Shown here piece after piece: positions 23,851-34,198 of a stretch of 64,000 bases of DNA (the stretch's first letter is position 1; each line of letters starts with the position of its first letter). Origin of the DNA: Dermacentor variabilis (lineage: Eukaryota; Arthropoda; Arachnida; Ixodida; Ixodidae); NCBI RefSeq assembly GCF_050947875.1, contig NW_027460291.1, positions 21,417,368 through 21,481,367 of the forward strand, given 5' to 3'. A program made the position numbers and the translations under genes. The notes beneath the pieces were generated by a model that saw nothing but the letters and a program-made list of their open reading frames with translations, did not search any database and was not told the DNA's origin.

Positions 23851-25302
23851 ATCACGGACCACCATGCGCTGTGCTGGCTTTCCTCACTCAAGCATCCTAC
23901 CGGCCGGCTTGGTCGCTGGGCTCTGCGGCTTCAAGAATATTCCTTTGCACTAGTTTACAAGTCTGGCCGATTACGTCAAGACGCAGACTGTTCATCACAA
24001 CATCCTCTGGACGAACCACCCACCGACCCTCACCCCGATGCCGACGCTTGCGTTTTCTCCGTTTGTCAGCTGCTACACGTTGCCGAGGAGCAACGCCGTG
24101 ATGCCAACTTGCGCGCCATCAATGATGGCTTGCAATCTTCGCCTTTTTATTCGTCCCTATACTTGTTTGTTCTCAGGGATGGTGTACTATATCGCCACAA
24201 TGTATGCCCGGACGGTCCTGCCCTACTACTCGTCATTCCTGATCACCTCCGGTCAGCTGTTCTCCAAGAACTTCACGATTTACCAACGGCAGGTCACCTT
24301 GGCGTCTCCCACCCCTACGACCGGATTCGCCGACGCTTCTTTTGGCCAGGCCTTGCCCACTCCGTCCGGAAATACGTTCCGGCGTGTGAGAAATGCCAGC
24401 GCCGAAAAACATCATCGACGCTCCCTGCCGGGTGCCTTCAACCGCTCGACATTCCTTCAGAGCCATTCTTTCGCGTTGGCTTGGACTTACTTGGCCCTTT
24501 CTCTCTATCGACGTCTGGTAACAAGTGGCTCACTGTCGCGACAGATTACGCCACGCGCTACGCCACTGATGTGGCCGATTTTATTTTACGCGACGTGATT
24601 CTCCAGCATGGCGCTCCACACCAACTGCTCAGAGACCGTGGTCGGACATGTCTTTCTAAAGTTATAGCCGACATCTTGCAGTCCTGTTCAACCAAGCACA
24701 AACTGACTACGACTTACCAGCCACCGACTAATGGTCTCACGGAGCGTATGAATCGCACCCTAACAGATATGCTTGCAATGTTTGTCTCGTCCGACCATAC
24801 TGATTCGGACCTTGCCCTACCCTATGTTACTTTGGCATATAATTCTTTGCGTCACGACACTGCCGGTTATTCCCCATTCTTTCTGTTCTTCGGCCGAGAA
24901 CCTACATTGCCACTGGATGCATCCCTTCCATTTACCGCAGCAGAGACCAGCGAGTATGCACTTGACGCCATCACCAGGGCAGCCCAAACACGCGAAATTG
25001 CCCACGCTCGCCTCTTGACCTCCCAAAAGAAGCAACGGCGTTTGTACAATCGCCAACACAGAGACGCCCACTTATCACCTGAATCTCTGGTGCTCCTGTG
25101 GTCCCCGACTCGTCATGTTGGCCTGTCAGAAAAACTCTTATCTCGGTACACAGGCCCATATCGCGTGCCGCGTGCCGTGACTCCAGTTACGTACGAAATC
25201 GTCCCAATAAGTACCAGTACCTCATCTGCCCCGAATTCCACTGTCGTTGCGCATGTCGCACGCCTCAAACCGTATTACTCCGCTGTTATCACCGATACTT
25301 AG
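23827..25302 (+). CDS. Gypsy RNase H C-terminus and integrase (longest intact frame)
   Basis: This 491-codon frame holds the end of RNase H (VITDHHALCWLSSLKHPTGR; DADCSSQHP), the integrase HHCC zinc domain (HDLPTAGHLGVSH ... CEKCQRRK at about residues 145-195), and the DDE core: Asp in VGLDLLGPF, Asp in LLRDRGRT and Glu in PTNGLTERMNR. A C-terminal domain with VLLWSPTRHVGLSEKLLSRY follows. The stretch between TRYA and TDVADFI looks about ten residues short compared with my memory of this family; a short internal deletion is likely. The start codon is only the first Met of the open frame; the real product was a polyprotein. It ends just before the 3' LTR. Confidence 0.88.
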   Translation: MYGKHFSVITDHHALCWLSSLKHPTGRLGRWALRLQEYSFALVYKSGRLRQDADCSSQHPLDEPPTDPHPDADACVFSVCQLLHVAEEQRRDANLRAINDGLQSSPFYSSLYLFVLRDGVLYRHNVCPDGPALLLVIPDHLRSAVLQELHDLPTAGHLGVSHPYDRIRRRFFWPGLAHSVRKYVPACEKCQRRKTSSTLPAGCLQPLDIPSEPFFRVGLDLLGPFSLSTSGNKWLTVATDYATRYATDVADFILRDVILQHGAPHQLLRDRGRTCLSKVIADILQSCSTKHKLTTTYQPPTNGLTERMNRTLTDMLAMFVSSDHTDSDLALPYVTLAYNSLRHDTAGYSPFFLFFGREPTLPLDASLPFTAAETSEYALDAITRAAQTREIAHARLLTSQKKQRRLYNRQHRDAHLSPESLVLLWSPTRHVGLSEKLLSRYTGPYRVPRAVTPVTYEIVPISTSTSSAPNSTVVAHVARLKPYYSAVITDT

Positions 25303-25337
25303 ACGCCTCGGGACGGTGCTTCTGCCGCCGGGGATAA

Positions 25338-25509
25338 TGGTACATGCATATTGCGTGTTTCTTATGGCCGATGCACCCGGGCGCGCCGACGAAGAAGACG
25401 AACGCTCCCTGACTCTCGAGCTGTCGGCTGAAATGGCCAGTGCTGCAGTCATCCTTTGTAAATATACTTTCTAAATAGTCGCCAGTTCTTAACCCTTCGT
25501 TCGCGTAAA
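25338..25509 (+). repeat. Gypsy 3' LTR
   Basis: Begins TGGTACATGCAT and ends near TTCGTTCGCGTAA. It pairs with the 5' LTR. A purine-containing GGGGATAA directly before it could be a weak polypurine tract. A flanking target duplication was not clear (ATAT on both sides at most). Confidence 0.85.
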
Positions 25510-25834
25510 AATATGAAACGCAACTTTCGCGTCTAAGCCTAGCCATGGTTGCAACTACAAAGAAACGAGTGCGCCAAGCAATGTGCGCGACGTCATAATG
25601 TAGCCTGCCAAACCAGAAGCAGTAAATGGCGAGGCTCAGACCAACATGAAGCACGGCTTTCGTAGCAGCGAGTAAACGTTTACAACTACAACCGTGCCGA
25701 ACGTTATTTAGTGCGAAGAAAGGCTGCAGACGCTCGCGCTTCTCACCAAAACACCCCCAAAAAATACGAGAGACTTCTGATGAACGGCCACTTTTTCTGG
25801 ATGACTCGGGGAAACTATAGAATTCCGGCCACAC
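25510..25834. other. Unassigned spacer between Gypsy and LINE
   Basis: No motif was recognised. An open frame continues from here into LINE sequence but its N-terminal half is not LINE-like. Confidence 0.4.
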
Positions 25835-27810
25835 GTCTCAACTTAAGAAATCCACTTCAGCTGAAAGAGGAGGTGACTGTACCAGCAACACGCAACTCCC
25901 CCACGGCTATTTTCTCCCTGGATTTTAAAGGGGCGTTGGATAACGTGACGCATACAGCAATCTTACAGAGGCTAAACACGCTGGGCTGGGGGGCCAGGAC
26001 GTATTCCTATATCAGAGAGTTCCTCTCAGACAGAGAAGGCATCCTAAAGGTCGGGGACCAAGCCACAAACCCCTCCCTACTGGACGAGCGCGACAGCGTT
26101 ATCCCCTCTCCTTTTCAATATTGCACTGATAGGCCTTCCGCCGCTCCTCGATAACATCCCGGGGATCCGGCATGGGATATATGCCGACGACAATACCATG
26201 TGGTCATCCACAAGGTCCATCGAGGCAATGGAGAGCCGCTTGCAGGAAGCGGCAGACGTGGTGAGCGACTATGCTAAGTCATGCGGCCTCAGTTGCGGCC
26301 CCCAAAAGTCGGAGCTACTCCTGGCCTCACCGCGAAAGAAGCACGCATCCGACTCGACCGCTATCTGCAAACAACTGGAGGGAGACACCATCGTTCCGTG
26401 TCAGAGCGTAAAGATATTGGGAATGGTTTTCTAGTCGGATCGCACCAATACAATAATAATACACAATTCACAAGCTTAAGTATATTGGCCCAAGTTACCC
26501 ACAATACGGCGGATAACAACCAAGGCAAGAGGCGTGGAGGAGGCGGACACGTTTCGGCTTGTCCAAGCCTTCGTCGTGTCTCAAATAACTTGCACGATTC
26601 CATACGCACTACTCGACGCGATGGAATTCAAGAAGATCAATACAATGATCAGAAAGGCGTATAAACAGGCGATGGGCCTGCCGATCAGTACGTCCAAAGA
26701 ACGCCTACTACGACTAGGAGTGCACAACACGGCCGAGGAGCTGATCGAGGCACATTTATCCAGTCAGCGAACAAGGCTGGCGGTTACGGAAGCTGGGAGG
26801 TCCATCCTCTTACGCCTGTGGCTCTCTGCCCCTCTCAGCCATCCGCCGCCTCAGACATTGAGCTTAACCCATGATATCCGGAGTGGCATCACCGTATGTC
26901 CTCTACCTCGCAACATGCACTCAGTGCCCCACGCACAGCGAAGGGAGGCCTGGGCCCTGGCCATACACAAGCAATACGAGACTTTACCCTCTACAGCCTA
27001 CACGGATGCGGGGTCTTACCCCAGACGTGCAGCCACAACAGCCACCGTAGTCGTCAACAAAGAACATCGGAGCAGCATTTCCCTTACCCGAAACAATCCC
27101 CTCCAAGACGAGGAAGCGGCCATAGCCCTCGTGCCCTCCCAAACAGAGGTTAAAGTCATAGTGACTGACTCCCAACAAGCATGCTGTAACTTTGCTAGCG
27201 GCATAATTCATACCGCTACGCTCCAGATCATCAATCAAATCCCGCCAACAAGATTAGTCATGATCACCTGGGCGCCAGCTCATAACGGTATTCCTGGCAA
27301 CGAGGTCGCCAACCACCTGGCTAGAGATTTGACCCGCCGAGCCGACGCCATGTAATCTGAACCCGAACGCATGCACCCTCTAGTCTCGTACCAAGACATC
27401 ACACAACACTACAAGCTAACCCGCAGAACATATGCACCCCCACACAAGTTACTACCTAGAGAGCAGGAGTGATTCCTCCGAGCTCTACAGGTTAATACAT
27501 TACCCGACCCAACCAGAAATCATCTCATAGCCCCTACACAATTCTCTCCGCAATGCCGCTTCTGCGCAGAGCACGGGACCCTCAGGCACCTAATAGGGGG
27601 TTGCTGTGCGGTATCATTAAATCCTCCGAACCCTTACGCCCCCCCCCCCCAACGAGCTTTGGGAGAGAGCCTTGGGCAGCTCCGACCTCGAGAATAAGCA
27701 ACGGCTGATTGTAAGTGTCCAGGACGCGGCCTGAGCTCAAGGCCTTCTGGAATGAGGACGCCTTTCCAATGCTGCATCTACCTAATAAAATGTTTATTCT
27801 TTCGCACAAA
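25835..27810 (+). pseudogene. I-clade-like LINE: RT, RNase H and C-terminal Cys/His motif
   Basis: 5'-truncated LINE. RT begins with SPTAIFSLDFKGALDNVTHT (about 25897) and reaches YADDNTM at about 26180-26200 after a frameshift near 26130. The thumb region is at 26200-26660. The 273-codon frame 26534-27355 ends in an RNase H domain: TDAGSYP (about 27000), VTDSQQACCNFASG (about 27160) and WAPAHNGIPGNEVANHLA (about 27270). Beyond a stop, CRFCAEHGTLRHLIGGC at about 27550-27605 fits the Cys/His motif of these LINEs. A poly-C run near 27641 and AATAAA at 27784 precede the 3' end. RT plus RNase H without LTRs points to the I/R1 group. Several stops and shifts make it inactive. Confidence 0.82.
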
Positions 27811-28099
27811 CGCGCGGGTCCCGCGCGTTTTCAAAGTTTTCCCGGTCGATCCTGTGCAGCGAAATGTTTCGGCAAGCCGCGTTGCTTCTTGCAGACGGAA
27901 TAACGAAAAGTCTTTTCGCCTAGTCTCCTCGGTTGTTGCACCCATAAGCACAACATAGGCTACGCAACGCCGCAATACGTACAACGGCGCCAGTGCTAGC
28001 GAAGCGCTGCCCGCCCGAACTCGATCTGCTGCCAGAAATCAACCGAAGCGAGATTTCGATACCCGGGAATGGCGCCGGCGTCTGCTACGGACCAAAAAG
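27811..28099. other. Unassigned GC-rich DNA
   Basis: CpG-containing sequence between the LINE 3' end and the promoter-like block. No domain was seen. Confidence 0.35.
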
Positions 28100-28700
28100 C
28101 GTGTACTAGCGCGTGACCACGGCGCTGCGACCAATAGGAGGGTCAACTCTCTGGAGGCGTGGCAGGCGAGAGAGGAAGCGCCAAAGTTCAGAGGAAGTTG
28201 TTACTTTGAGTATTCAGGTGCTTTAGGTGGCAGAGGTAATTCGCGCCATCCATCAGGAGGGCGGGAAAGCAAAGCCACTTCCCTTGCACGGCCTCCTAGA
28301 ATGGCGCGCCCGCGTGTGCCGAGCCAGGAGGCTGTGCCCATTCGCCCATCCTCTCAACTCTTCTCTCCTTTCCCTCCCTCACCACTCCCACACCTTCGAC
28401 TTTCTCCGGGCGCGCCCGCTGGCTCGGCAAGGTAGACGTGCACTGGTAGTCGCCCATTGGTCCAAAAATGGTGGCTCATGGGCACCCTAGACGAGCACAT
28501 GAAAATTGGATTTAACCGCTCTTTCTGCGCATGCGTGTGGAGCACTGGTTGCGAGAAGAAAATGGGGGACTTTCGGACCTTGAGACTTGTTGTCGCCTGG
28601 CTACTACGAGGGAGGACGTTTGTGTGCTCCGTTCGTCCCTAGCCGGGCTAGCAGCACAGAATCGACAGAATGTGCGGCGAGGAAGCAGTATCAAAGGTGA
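28100..28700 (+). promoter_or_regulatory. Candidate TATA-less promoter and first exon
   Basis: A GC-rich block with several sites typical of housekeeping promoters: an inverted CCAAT box (ATTGG at 28456-28460), a YY1-like AAAATGGTGGC at 28465-28475 and an NRF1-like TGCGCATGCGTG at 28526-28537. A strong donor-like AAAG|GTGAGT follows, with the intron starting at 28697. If real, exon 1 would end at 28696 and be mostly or wholly non-coding. All of this is motif reading; no downstream coding exon was found within the window, so it may serve a non-coding RNA, a distant gene, or be a dispersed repeat. Confidence 0.4.
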
Positions 28701-31700
28701 GTTTGCCCTTTTTTTTATGATGGTAGCATATTGAATTCAGATAGTCGCATGGGAACACGTTTGCAAGTGTCTTCTCGGATGACTTTAATGGCAATGCATC
28801 GTGCCGATGCATTGTTCATTGTGTCATTGAGCTTACCGCACACTTCGTCCATGCTCCTGCAGGCGTCCATGCAGACGTCCATGCTCCTGCAAGAAACTGC
28901 AGTTCAGTGGTGACCCTGTGGAGCTGTATCCGGCCCTATGGAAACATGGCCGGCTCATGAGTCTTAAATCCTGAAAAGAACACTCTAATGCTGGTATATA
29001 CACCTCTTTGTTGGTTAGCCAGTGACAAAGGCATTGCACTAAACTTTGAGACGAAGTCTCAATACACAGCGCTTATGTTGCGAATAGGATAGCAAAAGGG
29101 GAGAACGATGTTTTGATATGATGCAGCACTGCCTTCCTCTGTGTAGTGAAATCGTGTTCATTATTTGTGTAACGTCAGTGCCCTCACTTTCTTTATTCTA
29201 ACGTTTACTGTAGCTTACAGTTTTTGTCAGTGCAGCTGCTTCTTTATTAGAAACAACGGTTGATTTAACAAATAAAGTAGCCATTTTCTAGTTTTACAAG
29301 CTTTCCTCTGGTCTTTGTCTTTTTTGAATCTGGAATATCTGGCAGAATGCATGTGTGTCTCAGTTTGTCCGTCATCAGATTTAATGGTATATTTCACCTC
29401 AAGGTAGCCGACATACTTCCAGAATCACAGGATGATACACATGGTTCAGTGCAGGTGAGCACTGCGAAGTCAACTATTGTTATGGGACACTTAACTCCTC
29501 CTTCTGCTCACTCTTGCTACTAGTGCATTCTCCAACAGCTGCTGCACTTGTTTCGATGCATGTGTATCCCCGTGCATTGCCAAGTGCCAGAAAAATTCAT
29601 TTGAGGCTCACAGTTCGCACAAACACTTGGTGCATCACAGACTAGTGTGAGCAAAAGGATATGATGGCAATTGCTTCCTTTCATGCCTTATAACACTGTG
29701 CCTGGTACGTATGATATATATCCACTGTATAGATGCATTTAGAGAATGCAGTGAAGTTGGCATCCGAGTTCCTGGTTTTAGTCCCTCCTGGCATTAAAGT
29801 CAGGCCTCCCCTTGCGCACCAATAATTATGCGAGCACAGTCTCTCTGCCTACTATACCAAGTGTAACCTATGTGTGATGTAACATTTTTAGTAATCTTCA
29901 TTACTATAGAAAAGTGAATGTCTGCACATCGTAGAATAATCCTAGACCTTTACTTCGACACTGTAGGTCACCATATAAAGCAAAAGCTCTTGAGTAAAAA
30001 AAAATTATCGCAGTGCAGTGCACTTTATTTTTACAATGCTCAACCGCATTGGATGTATGCTTGCACTCTAACATGCACAAACTGAATAGCATACCCAAAC
30101 AAGGAAATGGCTAGCACATCATAGTTCTGTTGAGTCTCGCTCTATTTGAATTGGGGCAATTTATGTTTGGGATGAATGATGACATCCCGGCTCATCATAT
30201 CACCCTTGTAGTGGCAGCAATGATGCTATTTATGTATACAGGAAGAGCAGTTTTATTCGATTGTGGTGCTTTACATGCACTTGTCTTCAAGCGCACATAT
30301 GTCTTTTCACATCGCCTGTGTTCATATGAAGCCACTGCAGTTGGTCAGCAATGCGCCTGCACATGGCCATAGCTTCGTGCCTTTGGGAAGCCATCTTCAT
30401 TTTGCACAAAATAGGGAAGGTGAAGGCCTTTAAAGCGATGTCTGTATATTGGGTTTTTATTTACCTTTCAGCAACTTTTGCTAACAGAAATGGTGTTTTC
30501 TGGTAAGGCAGATGCCTGTGAACATTGCAAGACAGTGTCGGGCAACCTTTCGTAACCTTCAGCATAAAACTGTAGAAAGCTTTCTGGTTTGCATACATGA
30601 AATCGACATGAACGAAAACTGGACAGACCAAAAGTTGGCTGATATTACAACTCTACATAGCTTGTACTGCTTTGCTTAGAACAGGCAAGCCACATTGGTC
30701 ATGGGACCTATAGCAGTGGCATGCAGACTGATGTAGTTATACCTGTAGTATATTGCGTGTGTATGTAACCTTTCTTTGAAAAATATGTTTAGTCGTTCTT
30801 TATTAAATTTACCTTGTAAGGAAATGATTAATCACTTAAATTGCTTGGTCTTCAAGTAAAACAACTGAACACTTTCTGCATAGTAACATTTATTCACATG
30901 AAATATGCAGTGGTACTGACCTGTAGAAGAGTACACAATACCGATATTATTGAAGCATTTAGGCAGAATATGCAAAAGATGATAAGTTTACATTGACTGG
31001 CAAACTGGGCTGTGCACCACAAATAATACTAGGGTATATACAAAAGACATTCTTGATGGCCTTGTTCCTACAAGGTATTCTAGAACGAAGACTGCGCAAA
31101 CTTATTGGAAAAGGAAACGAGACGGACACGGCACTGACTTGTTATTTAATATTTATTTTGTGTGTGGCAATATATACTCATGGGAACGGTGGATTTCAAA
31201 GCAGGGACAACAAGAACACATGACGTGAGGTCGAATATGGGGCAGTAGTGAAATCTCTAAACCAAGGCAGAAAGCTCACTTTGAAACAATAGACAGAACA
31301 GGAATGCTAGGGCAGCTGCCATGCCCGTCATAAGTGCAGCAACGACTCTGATGTTGAAGCATCTTTTCAATGTGCCGATAGTTTGCACTCTTTCATTCTA
31401 AATGGGCAAATGCATCTCCAGTCATTTACCAGAAAACGCGCATTTTCACGAAAAGACAAAGCCTACTAATATAAGTTCTTTCTAGTTCACTGAAATAAAA
31501 TAGCATTTGGTTCCGTCAGTATTGAAGTAAGCTTCCAATCACTGCCACCATGAAATAGTTCAGTTGTTCACCTTGAGCAAGCCACTTATTAGCTGGAATA
31601 ATGTCAGGATTTGTTTATCATTTACCGCTGATGACCTGCTGATCCTGGTGATAATGTAGCTAGAATGCTGTTGCGACCACTCACAATGCATGAAAAGGAA

Positions 31701-31975
31701 AATAATTATTGTATTATTTCAGGCATCGTTTCCTCAGAATCTGAGTCTTTATTCCAGACATGCATACATAGGTACATGGCTGAGGAGAAGGGAAACAACC
31801 ACTGATTCGCAGCTTCACGTTGTTCCCTTCCCCCATGTGTACATTGGTGCAGCAGTACGCAAAAAACCAGCTAGCCCAGGGCAAATCTATTTCCAAAGAA
31901 GACTCAAAAACAAAGAACACACGGCGCAGCATAAAATGAACCATACAACCGATACAATAAGATCTCATTGTAGAC
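28701..31975. other. Unassigned, intron-like AT-rich DNA
   Basis: No LINE, SINE or domain was recognised. A short cluster of three CGTCCATGC repeats lies at about 28848-28885. An AATAAA at 29271-29276 could end a short transcript from the candidate promoter. Open frames on both strands at about 31690-32000 have no recognisable motif. Confidence 0.4.
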
Positions 31976-32489
31976 ATTTATTCCAAATAAGAGAGAAATA
32001 GTGGCAGGGCAATGCACAAGAGAAAAAATTAGCGAAAGATGTCTGAAAGGGAATTACAATAAATTTCATAGATTGAGGTGTAAGCTAAGTCAAGCCTGTT
32101 TAGTAAAGAAGGCAAAGTATGTTTTAGAGTTTAAACATCATAGCTCTTACGTGGTTGAGACACAGACCATTATTCATGGCGTCGTGTAGGGTAGTAGTGA
32201 ATGTTAGTGTTGTGATTAGCAACTTCGGATAAAAATGATATGCCGTATTCAATCTGGCATTTGTGCAACTGTAAAATATGATAGCAGTACATGTTTGATT
32301 AGCGCACAATGTGATAGGTGGTAAACTGTGGTTCAGAATGTGTTCTGTAAGGCACAGTACAAATTGCTCTAAGCGCACTCTACTGTATAACCGAGAGCTT
32401 CATGATATTTGTCTGTCTTGTACGGCCTCACATGAAAATGCAGTATTTGAATTGCAATTCAAATGTGGCATGGTATAACGCAAGCTTTG

Positions 32490-32790
32490 CTTTTAAGGTA
32501 ATAAATACTGAAAATTTCTCACGATTCCAACTACACGGGCAAGCTTACATTGCAGATGCTCAGTGTGAGCATCCCATAGCATAAATTCATTGAAATGTGT
32601 TCCCAGCATTTTGACTGTGGTTATAATTACTATGGCATTTCCTCCTAAGGTAAGAGTAGCGATGGCAGAAAGAGCTTTATTTTTAACTCTGAAAAATGTG
32701 GCTTCAGTTTCGTTCGAATTTATAAAATAATTTTTAATAGACCAGGAGGGCAACTTGTCTAAGAGATGTCCCCCTCCCCCCATTGTAAGC
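32490..32790 (-). pseudogene. CR1/L2-like LINE RT fragment
   Basis: The minus-strand translation includes ATFFRVKNKALSAIATLTL, KMLGTHFNEFMLWDAHTEH and LARVVGIVRNFQYLLP, which match the pattern after the YADD motif in CR1/L2-type LINEs (yLGv...W..Hi..i..k..r..gil.r.r..lp). The downstream (lower-coordinate) sequence to about 31990 may be the degraded 3' part. Only this block is convincing. Confidence 0.6.
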
Positions 32791-33635
32791 AAGCACTCTT
32801 TCCAATATGCATATCTTGTCCATTTATTCTTTCACTTTTTCTATATTGTGTTGGGCTCGTCATTATAGTTTAAAACACTCAAAATCAATAGAGTGACATC
32901 AGTATTGCCGCTGAAAAATGACATCACCCTGGGCTGGTTATGATAAACAAAAGCATCTGGGGAACAGAAATTACAAATCCAACACTCGCTTGTCACCTAC
33001 TTTTGGAATAAAGCCACGCTGACCGTCAAATGTATCCTCTCTATCTATTTGCTCCCTCTGTCACTAACCACTGCACACACATCCCTAACGTCGTGCTTCC
33101 ATAACAGAGATGTCTTTAAGACAAGAAAGCTCGTCGGTTGTGTTCCTTACTAAAGTTCTAGAAAATTGCTACTCCATTCTCAACGGTAAAATTGTGGCCC
33201 ATTTTATGTATGCTAATGTATAAAGGAAAATTTTCACTGTAATTTGTGAAGTCTACGTGATGACCGAATATAATATATCATTTGTTCAATACAACACGTG
33301 CAATACATATTAGAAATTAAGGGACAAGCATTAAAGCAAGGGCTCCCAATCATTTAATTCCTATCGAAATATACAAAGCGACATGTTCATGCAGCAGTGC
33401 TAATCAGTGTTGCGTTTCAATGCATGAAACTGCAGAAAACGCAAAATTCCGCAATAAAATCGCAAGAAAAAGAGGAATTTGGATTGTTTGTAGCGCATAA
33501 AAGATAAATATAAATGCTGAATTGCAGGAAAGAATTGCAGTGTTGCCTTTTTAAGTTATTTCATATTCACTCTACAATATGTGCATTAAAAATATGAGGG
33601 AGTCGCAAAAGATGAAGAAGAGGAGGGGCAGGTTG
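32791..33635. other. Unassigned AT-rich DNA
   Basis: Nothing recognisable was seen in this stretch. Confidence 0.4.
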
Positions 33636-33639
33636 AGCA

Positions 33640-34090
33640 GCTGTCCCGGGTGCAGGGAAGCAAAGGGACGACACTGGGTGTGCATATGTTTATAATTTTT
33701 CTGAAGAAACTTTCTGATCAGAATTTGTCTCGCTGTACAAACAAGTCTAAGTCCTCATGCAGGTTGCATTCTGTGTTCCGAGAGGCTAGGCAATTTTCAT
33801 GTTTGGAAATTTTCAACAGGAATTGTTTACGGCTGCCAATGTCTTGTGGATTTGTGTATGTTGATCAAATTGGTCATTGTGTTAATGCACAGTTAAAGAA
33901 ACATTCATCATCCTTGAATGATTTTCGGGCAACTGCTAGTGCGTAAAAGGAAATGTGAATGCCACCTAACCAGAGAGATACTGCTTTTGTTTAGTCAGCA
34001 CAACCAGAACATGATGGAAATATTGGACGCCTTATATTAAAAGGGAAGAGGAACGCTACAGCAGCGGCATTTAGGGGAAAATAATTGTGG
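33640..34090 (+). pseudogene. Penelope-like element GIY-YIG endonuclease fragment
   Basis: Frame 33650-33946 contains LPMSCGFVYVDQIGHCVNAQ followed by a KKHSSSLN block: the GIY-YIG core of Penelope-like retroelements has Y-V-G-Q-T-G-R-C in this place and an Arg/Lys-rich helix ending in EHR/KEH. After a frameshift near 33940 the sequence continues with KCECHLTREILLLFSQHNQN and MMEILDALYIK, matching the C-terminal half with its conserved Glu. The nuclease would nick target DNA for this retroelement. The RT is absent, and Gly-to-Asp and Thr-to-Ile changes in the core suggest a dead copy. Confidence 0.68.
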
Positions 34091-34198
34091 TTTACACAAA
34101 AGCACACTTTTCTTTAGCTTGGATTCCTCTAAAGATATTTTTCTATTTAGAAGCTTTTTGATTCAGTTCTGTGACTCTCTACAAGGCACCTTCCACAC

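Larger units (their letters stand above)
20398..25509 (+). mobile_element. Gypsy/Ty3 LTR retrotransposon, complete in layout but degraded
   Basis: About 5.1 kb bounded by two direct LTRs of about 172 bp, with gag, protease, reverse transcriptase, RNase H and integrase in Ty3/Gypsy order. The LTRs differ at roughly two dozen positions by eye, so the insertion is old. Every reading frame is broken at least once. It lies just downstream of a SINE. Confidence 0.9.

Noticed and set aside
31714..32001. Open frames on both strands at 31.7-32.0 kb as a gene
   Set aside because: No motif or conserved start was seen; they are shorter than 105 codons and overlap each other.
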